A stretch of DNA of 64,000 nucleotides from Pythium myriotylum (lineage: Eukaryota; Oomycota; Peronosporomycetes; Pythiales; Pythiaceae), in assembly GCA_023091665.1 (NCBI GenBank), contig JALJCQ010000016.1, forward strand, positions 1,426,001-1,490,000. Direction: 5' to 3'. Below, one piece after another: positions 32,693-43,174 of the stretch (within the stretch, counting starts at the first letter, position 1; every line of letters starts with the position of its first letter). The position numbers and the translations under genes are program-made. The notes beneath the pieces were generated by a model. That model did not search any database. It saw only the letters and a list, made by a program, of their open reading frames with translations, and had not been told where the DNA came from.

Positions 32693-34043
32693 TTAGGCTG
32701 TGTGGGCAGCGGCAACCGCTCGAGCCGAGACAGCAAGCACGAACGCCCAAAGGAAGAGGAACACATCATCAAATGACTTGCGTGCCTTGGCGATGTAACC
32801 CTTGAGGGCCGGGCGACTTGCAAGAGCCAAATTAGCGACAAAGCCCAGGTCGTCGTCCTGCGGAGTTGAAACGTCGGGCAGTTGAAACACGCGGTGGACA
32901 GTGGCCACTAAGAAATCAACCAGCACGCGTAGCACAAGCACGCAGAGAACGATCGGCGGGTGGGCAATCAGCGAGGCAAAGAAGCCAGGAATATCCAGAA
33001 AGTTGGGGATGAGGCTGCTGACGACCGAGCCCGAGGCCAGGCTCTCGCTCTTGCGTTGCGAAACGAACACACGCTCAATTTGGTCCATCAGAGCCGGCTC
33101 GAGCTGGAGAGAATAGAGTCCCAAGGTGTCAAAGTCTGTGAGAAGTTCTCGACAAACGCGAAGAACTTAGAGCTGCCACTTACGTTCTCGCGCTGCATTT
33201 GCTGGCGGATCGAGTCGAGCGAGACGCCGTTCGCGACCAGCTTCTGGTACGAGAGGAAGAGCGGGTTGCTCAGCAGCAAATCTGCAGTCACAACAACACC
33301 ACCATGAGTCTACGCTTCTTCCTCCAAGACGACCAATGCCCCGTGTGCCTACCAGTCGTGATATTCCTCAAGTCCGTCATGAAGGCTGCTCAACACACAC
33401 CACCACACCCACAGGCCCGTCAGCCTGGAGCCCATAGACAACGGAAGCCTCTAGTCAAGCCAACACACGCACCGAGGTACAACGCAGCGCCGACAATCGC
33501 GAGGATGATGCCTTTCTCTTCGGCCGATCGCAGTCGCAGCGCGATCGCGTGGCGTCCGATTAACGACGACTCGGCGCGCTTCTCGGGCGACGCAACCGCG
33601 CCCAGATCCTTGCGCACATCAGCGACCGTGTCGGCGTAGACTTGCTCGGCTGCAGACGTCGTGGACGCCGGCGTGCCCGAGAGGATCTCTTGCACCATGG
33701 CTTCTTTCTTCTGGCGCCGCGCCTGCGCGTCTCGACGGCGCTGCGCCGGGTCCACGCGCGGCGGGAACTTGGTCTCGCCCGTGGGCGTGGCCTCCGGCTC
33801 GGCGGGCGCGTCGGTAGGCAGCTCGGTCGCGTCCAGCAGCTCCATGACGCCTTCGTCCATGGCGCGCTCGATCGCGTCGTCCGCCGGCTCGTTCTTGGGC
33901 TTGAGCGAGTCGATTTCGCCCGTCAAAAGCTTGAGACGGCGCTCGCTGCCCGCCAGAACGCGTGCGCGACGCGCCGCGCGCTTCTCGGCCGCCGTCATGG
34001 CGCTGGGCGCCGCCGAAGACGCCTCTTCTCCGCTGGATCCCAT
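32693..34043 (-). CDS. GET2/CAML-like tail-anchored-protein insertion receptor
   Basis: Three exons (34043-33473, 33281-33180, 33135-32693; phases agree) encode 371 aa. Residues 20-42 form the basic motif seen at the N-terminus of GET2/CAML proteins (RRARVLAGSERRLKLLTG), which binds the GET3 ATPase. A charged, Ala/Glu-rich cytosolic linker follows. Three membrane segments lie at about 175-192 (GIILAIVGAALYLG), 285-304 (PIVLCVLVLRVLVDFLVATV) and near the C-terminus (FLFLWAFVLAVSARAV). This order, long cytosolic N-terminus then three membrane helices, is the family layout. In the family it forms the ER receptor complex with GET1. The identification rests on the short motif and topology, as GET2 homologues are poorly conserved. 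Divergent from the glycine decarboxylase gene. Confidence 0.7.
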
Positions 34044-34676
34044 GGTGGTCGAGAGCGGGTCGTATCTCTCTGTGGCCGTCGGGGAAGGTTACATTGGGTC
34101 CGGTACGTGTCAAAATTAGGTGGAAAGTTTCTGTTCTGCACAGAACCATGTGTACCCAGCACGCATCGTCCCGTCTCTTGTGCAACACCGGAATGAAGGT
34201 CGTGCAAGTTGGAGCTTCGGGATCTGGTATTCAGTTGACTGACGTGTCACTATGTACCGGAACGTGAGGTTTTATTCCCCCCCGAAGGTTGAGCAATCAC
34301 CACGCACGTTGACCAATCCGATCGCCACGATCGCCGTTCCCGTCCAACGTTGGTGGCCCAACGGAACACTTGGTTCCAACGTTGGAAGCCAAAGTGTGGT
34401 GCGCGTCCCGTGGTGACGTCGCCTCTGTCACGTCTGTTCCCGTTCGTCTCCATTGGAAGACTCACCTGTTCCGCGGTGCCGTCAGTCGCTCCATAAAACC
34501 TCGTCCTTAAAACCTCACCAACACCCAAGAGTTCAACCTCCGATCTTTCACTCTCTCTCTCTCTCGCCAACCAGCACTTTTTGGTTCTCCGGCACACTGC
34601 GTGGAACCGTTCCCGAGTCCGCCCAGAACCGTTCTTCCTCCTCCGCCTCCATCCCCCCAGAACCGTTCCGCGCAGA
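34044..34676. promoter_or_regulatory. Divergent promoter region with two CCAACGTTGG palindromes
   Basis: This shared upstream region lies between the GET2-like gene (minus) and GLDC (plus). The perfect palindrome CCAACGTTGG occurs at 34344-34353 and 34376-34385, 32 bases apart. A CT-rich stretch (34551-34565) precedes the GLDC start. Binding by a dimeric factor is inference. Confidence 0.5.
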
Positions 34677-37670
34677 ATGCTCCGCCGCGTGACGCTGCGC
34701 TCGTCGCCGGCCATGGGCCGCCTTTCTCGCCGGCTCTCGACCGCCGACAAGTTCGCGCGCGCCGACGCGTTCCTGCGCCGCCACGTGGGCTCGGGCGACG
34801 CCGCGCAGCAGCAGATGCTCGCGGCCGTGGGCTTCGAGAGCGTCGAGGCGCTCATCGACGCCACGGTGCCGCGCGAGATCCGCCTGAGCAAGCCGCTCGC
34901 CCTGCCGCCGCCGTTGAGCGAGAGCGAGGCGCTCGCCGCGCTCAAGCGCATCGCGCAGAAGAACCAGACGCTCAAGTCGTTCATCGGCATGGGCTACTAC
35001 GACTGCCTCACGCCGCCGCCCATCCAGCGCAACATCTTGGAGAACCCCGGGTGGTACACGTCCTACACGCCGTACCAGGCCGAGGTCTCGCAGGGCCGGC
35101 TCGAGATGCTGCTCAACTTCCAGACCATGGTCATCGAGCTCACGGGCATGGAGTTTTCGAATGCCAGTCTGCTCGACGAAGGCACGGCCGCCGCCGAGGC
35201 CATGACGCTCTCCCACGGCTCGGCCACGGGCAAGCGCAACGCCTTCTTCGTGGCCGAGGACTGCCACCCGCAGACCATCGGCGTCATGAAGACCCGCGCC
35301 GAGAACGTCGGCATCGAGCTCGTCGTGGGCAACCCGCTCAAGGAGCTCGCGCTCGGCACGGACGCCGCCAAGAAGTTTAGCGGCGTGCTCATCCAGTACC
35401 CCAACACCTTTGGCGACGTCAAGGACTACTCGCAGTTCATCCAGGACGCCCACGCCGACGGGCTCCTCGTCTCGGTCGCCGCCGACTTGCTCTCGCTCAC
35501 CAAGCTCACGCCGCCCGGCGAGCTCGGCGCCGACATCACGGTCGGCTCGGCGCAGCGCTTCGGCGTGCCCATGATGTTCGGCGGCCCGCACGCCGCGTAC
35601 CTGGCCACGACCAAGAAGCACTACCGCAAGCTGCCCGGCCGCATCATCGGTGTCTCCAAGGACGCACGCGGCGAGCCGGCGCTGCGCATGGCCATGCAGA
35701 CCCGTGAGCAGCACATTCGTCGTGACAAGGCCACGAGCAACATCTGCACGGCGCAGGCGCTGCTCGCCAACATGGCCGCGGCCTACGCCGTCTACCACGG
35801 CCCCGAGGGCGTCGCGGCCATCGCCGATCGCACCAACTTCTACGCGGCCACGCTCGCCGCCGGCGTGCAAGAGTTCACGAACGCGCGCGTGCGCAACAAG
35901 TTCTTCTTCGACACGCTCGACATTGACGTCTCAAGCACGGGCTACACGGCGCAGGAGGTCGCGCAGCAGACGGCCAAGAAGGGCCTGAACGTGCGCGTGA
36001 TCGACGACATCCGCATCGGCGTGGCCATGGGCGAGACTGTGGACCTCCAGGACGTCCTCGTGATCGTCCAGGCGCTCGGCGGCGACAACCTCACGAGCGT
36101 GGAGCAGCTTGCGGCGCTCCAGAAGCGCGCCGAGGAGATCCAGGCCAAGAGCATCCCGGCTTCGCTGCAGCGCACGTCGCCGTTCCTGCAGCACGGTATC
36201 TTCAAGAAGCACCGCTCGGAGACCGAACTCATGCGCTACCTCAAGCAGCTCGAAGACAAGGACCTCGCGCTCAACCGCTCGATGATCTCGCTCGGTTCGT
36301 GTACCATGAAGCTCAACTCGGTCTCAGAGCTCGCGCCTGTGTCCTGGAGCGAGTTCATGAACGTCCACCCGTTCGTGCCGCAGGAGCAGGCGGCCGGCTA
36401 CCTCGAGATGATCGAGACGCTCAACGCCACGCTCGCCGAGATCACGGGCTTCAGCGCCGTGTCGACGCAGCCCAACTCGGGTGCGCAGGGCGAGTACGCT
36501 GGCCTGCTCGTGATCCGCAACTACCAGCGCTCGATCGGCCAGGGCCACCGCAACGTGTGTCTCATCCCGGTCTCGGCGCACGGCACGAACCCGGCGAGTG
36601 CCGTCATGGCGGGCATGAAAGTCGTTGTCGTCAAGTCGGACGACCGCGGCAACATCGACCGCGCGGACCTCGAGGAGAAGGTCAAGAAGCACGCGAACGA
36701 GCTCAGCGCGCTCATGATCACGTACCCGTCGACCTTCGGTGTCTTCGAGGAAGGCGTCAAGGACATGTGCGAGCTCATCCACGAGCACGGCGGCCAGGTC
36801 TACATGGACGGCGCCAACATGAACGCGCAGGTGGCGCTCTGTAACCCAGGCAACATTGGTGCCGACGTGTGCCACCTGAACCTCCACAAGACGTTCTGCA
36901 TCCCGCACGGCGGTGGTGGTCCGGGTGTTGGCTCGATCGGCGTGGCGGCCCACTTGGCGCCGTTCCTCCCGGGCCACACGGTTGTCCCCGTGGGCGGTGA
37001 GGGTAAGCAGACGGTCAACAAGACCGAGTCGGCCGTGAGTGCAGCGCCTTTCGGCAGTGCCGGCATCCTCCCTATCTCGTGGATGTACATCCACATGCTG
37101 GGCGAGCCAGGCCTCAAGAAGGCCACGCAGACGGCGATCCTCAACGCCAACTACATGGCCAAGACGCTCGCGAACCACTACGACATTGTCTTCCTCGGCA
37201 AGAACGGCACGTGCGCGCACGAGTTCATCATCGACATTCGTCCGTTCAAGGAGCTGGGTATCGTTGAGGAAGACATCGCCAAGCGCCTCCAGGACTTCGG
37301 CTTCCACAGCCCGACCATGTCGTGGCCTGTGCCTGGTACGCTCATGATCGAGCCGACCGAGAGCGAGAGCAAGGAAGAACTCGACCGCTTCTGCGACGCC
37401 ATGATCACGATTCGCCAGGAGATCGAGGACATCCGTGCCGGCAAGATCGCCGCCGAGGACTCGCCGCTCAAGCACGCGCCGCACACGCTCGACGTCGTCA
37501 CGGCCGAGAACTGGACGCGTAAGTACTCGCGCCAGCAGGGTGGTTTCCCGGCCAAATGGCAGCTCGGCGGCAAGAACAAGCTTTACTGGCCGTCCGTGGG
37601 CCGCGTCGACAACGTCCACGGTGACCGTAACCTCGTCTGCAGCTGCCCGCCGCTCTCGGACTACGAGTAG
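34677..37670 (+). CDS. GLDC: Mitochondrial glycine dehydrogenase (decarboxylating), P protein
   Basis: A single exon encodes 997 aa, the usual length for the eukaryotic homodimeric form. A mitochondrial leader ([20 protein letters not shown]) precedes the N-terminal half ([36 protein letters not shown]). The C-terminal half carries the pyridoxal-phosphate lysine, Lys738 in [18 protein letters not shown], and [20 protein letters not shown]. The enzyme decarboxylates glycine and passes the aminomethyl group to the lipoyl H protein in the glycine cleavage system of the mitochondrial matrix. The ATG at 34677 is chosen because it opens the basic leader; an upstream non-ATG-opened extension from 34581 lacks that character. 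Codon usage is strongly G/C-ending, which creates long false antisense frames. Confidence 0.97.
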   Translation: MLRRVTLRSSPAMGRLSRRLSTADKFARADAFLRRHVGSGDAAQQQMLAAVGFESVEALIDATVPREIRLSKPLALPPPLSESEALAALKRIAQKNQTLKSFIGMGYYDCLTPPPIQRNILENPGWYTSYTPYQAEVSQGRLEMLLNFQTMVIELTGMEFSNASLLDEGTAAAEAMTLSHGSATGKRNAFFVAEDCHPQTIGVMKTRAENVGIELVVGNPLKELALGTDAAKKFSGVLIQYPNTFGDVKDYSQFIQDAHADGLLVSVAADLLSLTKLTPPGELGADITVGSAQRFGVPMMFGGPHAAYLATTKKHYRKLPGRIIGVSKDARGEPALRMAMQTREQHIRRDKATSNICTAQALLANMAAAYAVYHGPEGVAAIADRTNFYAATLAAGVQEFTNARVRNKFFFDTLDIDVSSTGYTAQEVAQQTAKKGLNVRVIDDIRIGVAMGETVDLQDVLVIVQALGGDNLTSVEQLAALQKRAEEIQAKSIPASLQRTSPFLQHGIFKKHRSETELMRYLKQLEDKDLALNRSMISLGSCTMKLNSVSELAPVSWSEFMNVHPFVPQEQAAGYLEMIETLNATLAEITGFSAVSTQPNSGAQGEYAGLLVIRNYQRSIGQGHRNVCLIPVSAHGTNPASAVMAGMKVVVVKSDDRGNIDRADLEEKVKKHANELSALMITYPSTFGVFEEGVKDMCELIHEHGGQVYMDGANMNAQVALCNPGNIGADVCHLNLHKTFCIPHGGGGPGVGSIGVAAHLAPFLPGHTVVPVGGEGKQTVNKTESAVSAAPFGSAGILPISWMYIHMLGEPGLKKATQTAILNANYMAKTLANHYDIVFLGKNGTCAHEFIIDIRPFKELGIVEEDIAKRLQDFGFHSPTMSWPVPGTLMIEPTESESKEELDRFCDAMITIRQEIEDIRAGKIAAEDSPLKHAPHTLDVVTAENWTRKYSRQQGGFPAKWQLGGKNKLYWPSVGRVDNVHGDRNLVCSCPPLSDYE

Positions 37671-37805
37671 ATAGAAGTGAAGACGTGAGTGCTGCTCGTC
37701 CGTCTTTCCGTCGTTGGAATTGTCCTATGATTGCAAACATGGAAAAGCACCATTCGCTCTCTTCCCCATCCATGCCTTTCTTCTTGGTCGCTCTCGAGGC
37801 TAACA

Positions 37806-39174
37806 TCACAACGGTGCAAACAACAGTGTCGCGTTGGACTGGAAGAGCAGTTCTTGGACAGCGATGTAGTCGAAGCTCTGCGACGCGAGGTTGGTTGTCA
37901 CGCGGGCAACGCTCCGTGTGAACTGGGGCACTTTGCTTGTGTCGCGCTTGCGACCATCGGTGCGGACCTGACCTTCCCATCCATTCACGCCACAGAGGGT
38001 GAGCCACTTGGACTCTTTGAGCAGCAGCGGCGCGTACTTCTTCTGCGTCACTGGGTCGTCGATCGACTCGAAAAAATTGGAGAGCTTCTCGTAACTCTTC
38101 TGCGGCTACAGAAGCAGTGGAAATGTGTCAGATCAGTAGTGGTTGATCGAGATGGCGGCGAATACTCACGCGAAACCAGAAGACGAGTCCCATCTCCTCC
38201 TTGAGCGTGAGCAGCTCGAGGAAGTCCGAGTCGAAACACATGTACCGGTAGTCGAAGCTATTCTTTTGGAGCACGTTATGCTTGTCAAAGACCCATTTGC
38301 GTTCTGCATCGAAGACCAGGATCGCCGGGCCCAGCACGTCGCGAGGGATCCCTTGGTACGTGCGTTCGAGTTGCGTGATCGAAAGGAACACCGTTCTCTG
38401 AATTGACGGCGGATGCGGCCACTTGAGTGTCGCCGGTCGCGCGAACGGCATCGAGCTTGCGCTTCGCTCTGTTCGGTTCTTCTTGAGCCCGTGGCCCTGA
38501 AACTGCGCGAGCTCCTTGGTGATAGCGGTCACCTGTGCCTCCTGCTCTCTCTTGGTTGCGATTTGCAATCTCTGCATGCGACTTTCTCTCATTGTCAGCT
38601 CCACGAGCCGCATCATCAGCTGTTCAGGGTGCAGTTTGGTCTCGTACGCGTTTCGCGTCTTGAGCTCGACGCGTAGCTCGCTCGTGGACATGGCCCACGG
38701 GTCAAGCACCTTACCGAGCGACGCGAACCGCAAGTAGATCGTGTCGTTGTTCGCGATGTCTGGAGAGAGACAGCGCTTAGTAGTGAGCGAGGCCAGGACA
38801 AAGCTGAAACGACAAACCGCACATGATCCATCGAGTGTGCCGTCGAGGCGAAGGATACGGCCTTTGAAGGTGTAGAACTGCTCGTCCACGGGGAGCTGTG
38901 CGTACGGACTCTTGGTGATAGCCCACTGGGACATGAGGAAGAATCGGAGGTCTTCGAGCGTCGCCGTCGGCAGTACGAGAGTCGTGAACTTCACCTGTTT
39001 GAACACTGGCGTGGTTGAGTAGCTATTGCTCGGGACGTCGAACGGCGCGAGTTGGCACGTGGCGACAAAGACCGTGATCTTCTCGACGGCAGTCGACGGC
39101 GTCGCGGCATTGCGCTTGGTCTTCGCAGGCGATGGCGCACGCTTCGATGGAGACGAGATCCCTTCGACTGCCAT
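37806..39174 (-). CDS. Hypothetical protein, three exons
   Basis: Exons 39174-38823, 38759-38170 and 38105-37806 (GTGCGG...CCAG and GTGAGT...GTAG introns, phases agree) encode 413 aa. A Ser/Pro/Lys-rich start (SSPSKRAPSPAKTKR) is followed by a beta-rich region (ITVFVATCQLAPFDVP, FKQVKFTTLVLPTATLEDLR, EQFYTFKGRILRLDG) that may be ubiquitin-like, a helical middle and a second conserved-looking block (VLGPAILVFDAERKWVFDKH, YRYMCFDSDFLELLTLKEEM). No catalytic motif or membrane segment is seen. The family is not recognised. An ATG at 39279 would add 35 residues. Confidence 0.7.
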
Positions 39175-39536
39175 CGCTTGAAGTCGTGATAGCCGTGTCG
39201 AGTGGCTATTTCGGTGAAGGAACGGACGTGTGTGCGTGTGTGTGAGAATAGTTCCGAGAGTCTGTACGAAGAAACTCATGGTAAAGAAATTGTGTACGGG
39301 ACAAACGAGAAGGACTCTAATCTCTTGAGAGAGCCACCAGCCTGGATGGTCATAATACTCAGGACTGTGTCATGCAGCGAGGGGACTACGAGTGTAAGAG
39401 TTTCAAATTTGCTAGGATGAGAATGCAAATAACAAAATTCTGAAGGAATCAACCTCCGCCTGGCGACCTTCGGCACGCATCAAAGCGTCCGATGAAAACT
39501 CTCGTCACCGACTTTTTGTTTGCGTTGTTCCACTCG
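39175..39536. other. Intergenic
   Basis: No supported feature between the hypothetical gene (start 39174) and the end of the RBR ligase gene. Confidence 0.4.
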
Positions 39537-40064
39537 TCACAGCATTGGCTGTTGTTCAGGATCGCGAGATAGACCTGTTCGAGTACTCACCCACGACCAC
39601 GCGGCCTCTAACTGTTCACGGACAGACCCAAGAATGGTCGGCCCGAGATCGACGAACAACTTGAGGTACGTGGTCATGAGGTAGCAATTTCTGGCCCATT
39701 CTGGAAGAACCCGAAAGACCCAGAAAATCGCCCCGAAGATCCCCACGAACCCAAATCCAATGCGCACGGCTTCGAGAACGTCCTCGAACTTGCTCTTTGA
39801 GAGCCAGCTGAACGGCGGCACGGGATACGGCCCGGCGATCAAGAGTGCGATCAAGTAGGCAACCGGGTAGAAGACGAAGTACGAGGCCAAGAAGATCAGA
39901 TTAGTGAGGCGGTAGTGCAAGGCGCTGTACGCGCGGTCGACTCGCGACCAGAGCGTCACGCGGCCGTCCACGGTGACTTGGTCGAACTGCCGACCGCCGC
40001 ATCCTGATGCATTCCGCAGCTACAAGAGACAGACACAGACGATTTACTGCGAGTCAGCATGACA

Positions 40065-40104
<40 letters not shown>

Positions 40105-41146
40105 AAGAGCAAGAGCTGCCCACCTGGCTATAGTGATCGCTGACGCCGCCTCGGGTCAGCACCTCTGAGCAGATCCAGCAGAACTCGGTGCGGCACGCGA
40201 TGCACGTCATGTGGTTGCAGCCGCCTGTAATAATACCACATCACAACGGTTCTCGTGAGACCACAAGATTCCAACAAAATCCAACAAATTCCAACGCACC
40301 AGCCTTCTCGACGTTGGCGCGGCACCCGGGACAGCAGTTGGCGACGCGCGCGATGGTCGCTCGGCTCTGCGCTTCGCTCTCGGCGTGGCGCAGCCCAAAG
40401 TCGGCGCACGTCTCGTTGGCGTGCGCGTCGCCGTGGACGAAGCAGAACTCGCGAGAACAGTGTTCGCAGATGACGGCGCGCCGCGTGGGGCCGTCGACGC
40501 ACTCCTGCGAGCGAGAGCAGAACGGACACTCGCGCGCGAGCGCGTGGCTCTGGTTGAAGCGGAAGAGCTCGCGCTTGGCCCAGTGCTCGGAGTCGACGAG
40601 TTGCTGGATCTGCGTGTCGACCACCGGAACGTTGCAGGTCTGCTTGGTCTTGGTGTTGTCGTTTCGGTTCTTGTTCTCGTTGATTTGATTCTTGTTCTTG
40701 TTCTGCTGTTGGCTCTCGTCCTCGTTTTGGTTCTCGGAACCGTTCTCGTCCACGGGGTGGAAGCACACGGGGAACACATTCCCATTTTGGATCTGGAGCT
40801 CGAGGTATTTCTTGAGACAGGGCGCGCAGAACCGATGGCCGCAGCGCTCGAGCCGTACCGTGGCCTCAAGCGGAACGTTCTCGAAGCAGATCTGGCACCA
40901 GACGGTCTCGCGCACGGCGGCGCCGAGGAATCCGGAGATCGCGCGTTCCAACGTTCGCGTGACGGAGCGTGCGGTCGTGGTCGTGGTCGTGGTCGTGGAC
41001 GGCGTGGGGCCCAATGAAACGGCGCGGCGCACGGGTCTCTGGACGGCGGCCAAGCGACCGAGCAGGAACCCGGCCGAGGCCTGGCGCGACGGAGGCGCTC
41101 GCGCTGGATCGCGTTGGTGGTGGAGGGAGGCGGGCTTGATCTGCAT
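39537..41146 (-). CDS. RBR-type E3 ubiquitin ligase with C-terminal membrane segments
   Basis: Exons 41146-40300, 40224-40124 and 40019-39537 encode 476 aa. After an Arg/Thr-rich start, RING1 begins at Cys84 (WCQICFENVPLEATVRLERC, GHRFCAPCLKKYL). A Gln/Asn/Lys low-complexity insertion follows, then an IBR (AVICEHCSREFCFVHGDAHA, CADFG) and RING2 (CPGCRANVEKAGGCNHMTC) with catalytic Cys285, then ACRTEFCWICSEVL. The tail has hydrophobic helices (LTNLIFLASYFVFYPVAYLI, GFGFVGIFGAIFWVF). RBR ligases take ubiquitin from an E2 onto the RING2 cysteine before transferring it to substrate; the tail anchors this one in a membrane, as in the RNF19/RNF144 groups. Intron 2 contains a (GA)n microsatellite (40068-40103). 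A truncated paralogue is at 24605-25456. Confidence 0.9.
40068..40103. repeat. (GA)n microsatellite in RBR intron 2
   Basis: About 18 GA units inside the second intron of the RBR ligase gene. Confidence 0.9.
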
Positions 41147-41868
41147 GGAGAGAGAGAGAAAGTGAGTGGAGAGGAAAGGAGGGAGCGACGACGAGAAGGA
41201 GATCGACCTGAGATCTCTCGAGTGTGAATCCTCGAATCCATTTTTTTGAACTCTTCTTGTATCACGAGTTTACATGAGGTGTCCTCTATCCGGACGCATG
41301 GTGGGATGATGTGTGAGACTCATGCTGACGTGAATGGGTTTGACGAGGTCGGAAAGGAGTTGAGGTGGCAGATGAGGGGTGGGTGATCGAGTGTTAATCT
41401 TGTACTCAACACGGCAGACGCGAACCCACGACCGAAGGGTGGTTGTGCCTAGCGCTTGGCGATTGTGCCGGACCCAGCCCTTGGCGAATTGCACAAGTGT
41501 CACTCTGGAGATTCTCTGTCGATTGGTGTACGACCAATAATAATAATTTGATTGGGGCTGCGACCATGACTCCAGTCTAGAGAAGCGGGTGATTCGCGTT
41601 TTTATCATGGCGTGGGACGTTGTTCAGCTTGCCGCTTCTTGTGGCGCTACTCGAAGCGACTGACGCCTTTAAAACGTTTCTTTTCAACGTGAGATGTCTC
41701 GACCATCACATTTCAATCACTTTTGCCTCAAACAGAGACCACCGCCTTGCATTACTGCGCGTTCTTGCTTCGACATTTAAAAGAGACCATTTCGTAGAAT
41801 CATGCGTTGGCCTCTTTGACTTGATTAGATGGCAGAGCCGCCTTGAGTAGGTCGGCAACTATAGAAAG
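41147..41868. other. Intergenic
   Basis: No clear gene; weak frames on both strands near 41620-41870. Confidence 0.4.
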
Positions 41869-43068
41869 ATGCTTGGTCGAGCTGTGCGTGTGGTTCGACA
41901 GTGTCCACGACTTGGGAACGCTACCGGAATCATCAAATCCAAAGACTTCGATGTCTGGAGCTGTTGTCGAAAGAAGCAGGAAGAAACTCAGCGTCAACCA
42001 AGAAAGTCCACCGTTCTCGAGTGGTGTTCACGATCTTCGTCCTCGTGTAGTGGAGACCGACTCCAACATGCTATAAGTCAAGGCACGATATCGAACGCTC
42101 GCTTGATCTATGCTCAGTTAGCTACGGCAGAGCGGGTGCAGTGGGTGAACTCTGAGCTTCAAGGACAGCGAGCGCTTCCTATTGGCATATTGAGATTCTT
42201 TGGAACCCGATGGGTTCACTCGCTCCCACTCAATAGGCCTGCGGAAGGGCCGACCGCAAACAACTCTACTCCTGATAGAGGAGGCACAGAGCAGTCACAA
42301 GATACACCTCGCGATGACTGCCCACCGCGAGATAGCCAACACGGAAACGAGCTCAAAACGCAGCCCAACAGCAGAACCTCCTCCACCACAGACATCTCGT
42401 TGGGTGAAAGAGCTACAGCAGCCACTGTCAGCCAAACTCAATGCTCCCGGCATGAATCCACAAGAGCTGACCCACCCTCCCGGACGATAGACCAGTGCAG
42501 CTCACAGCCCGAGCAAGTTTCACAGACAAGCGATTGCCATCGATACATACGCTCGCGGGCCCTACGAGTGAGCATTGCAAGAAAACTTCGCGAGAGCTTG
42601 CTCCTGCGCCAAGGCGGCGTGTGTTTCTACACGGGAAAAGAGTGCATTACAGAGGCGGACCACACCATCGAACTGCAGCAAGGAGCGTATCTCTTCAACC
42701 AGCTGGTCGCTCAAGGCCTCGACCGGGACTACGAAGCTGTCAAACGATTATTCCGAACCACCCTCAATGACGATTTCAATCTGCGAATGATCGAGAAATC
42801 CATTAACCGAGCGAAAGGACCTGCGGTTCGTTCGGTAGTTGATAAGCTCAAGCGAGGAGATTGCGACGCGAATCTCAACGAACTTCTCGTGAAAAAGCTA
42901 GACGGAAATCAAATTATCGCAAGTGCGATTGTGAACGAGATGGGAAGGAGCTTGCAAGAATTCACCGACCGTGCGCTTACTGATTTGCCAGCAGCGTGGA
43001 TTGAGGAGCCGTTTCAATTTCACGTGCGTGAAATGGGCAAGCGACTTGGGATTCCCCAGGTCGGATAG
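41869..43068 (+). CDS. HNH-nuclease-like protein
   Basis: The open frame encodes 399 aa. The first about 220 residues are low-complexity and polar and look weakly constrained. Residues about 225-330 contain RESLLLRQGGVCFYTGKECI, ADHTIELQQGAYLFNQL, FRTTLNDDFNLRMIEKS and INRAKG. The order Cys252...Asp264-His265...Asn...Asn with a final N-x-x-K-G fits an HNH/McrA-type ββα-metal nuclease core. The remainder is helical. There is no signal peptide. HNH domains occur among C-terminal domains of Crinkler-type effectors, but no leader of that type is seen. The true start is uncertain: an overlapping frame from 41843 gives an equally natural N-terminus, so a frameshift or a small intron may be present near 42060. 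Confidence 0.55.
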   Translation: MLGRAVRVVRQCPRLGNATGIIKSKDFDVWSCCRKKQEETQRQPRKSTVLEWCSRSSSSCSGDRLQHAISQGTISNARLIYAQLATAERVQWVNSELQGQRALPIGILRFFGTRWVHSLPLNRPAEGPTANNSTPDRGGTEQSQDTPRDDCPPRDSQHGNELKTQPNSRTSSTTDISLGERATAATVSQTQCSRHESTRADPPSRTIDQCSSQPEQVSQTSDCHRYIRSRALRVSIARKLRESLLLRQGGVCFYTGKECITEADHTIELQQGAYLFNQLVAQGLDRDYEAVKRLFRTTLNDDFNLRMIEKSINRAKGPAVRSVVDKLKRGDCDANLNELLVKKLDGNQIIASAIVNEMGRSLQEFTDRALTDLPAAWIEEPFQFHVREMGKRLGIPQVG

Positions 43069-43174
43069 GTACTCTAAAAATTTGGCACAACGTCTACGTA
43101 CGGTATACAACAAAATTGGTGGTCTATTAGGTATTTCTCCCCTCACACCACACGCCTCAATGGGTTTTGTAGGC

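Noticed and set aside
33136..33183. GTAAGT donor at 33183 for the GET2-like intron 2
   Set aside because: It leaves exon 3 out of frame. The GTGGCA donor three to four bases downstream restores phase (QRENVNFDTLGLY).
34548..35870. 440-codon antisense frame over the GLDC gene
   Set aside because: Arg/Asp/His/Leu-biased composition typical of antisense to G/C-ending codons; no motif, and GLDC on the other strand is certain. The same applies to 36324-37619, 17945-18850 and 43911-44933.
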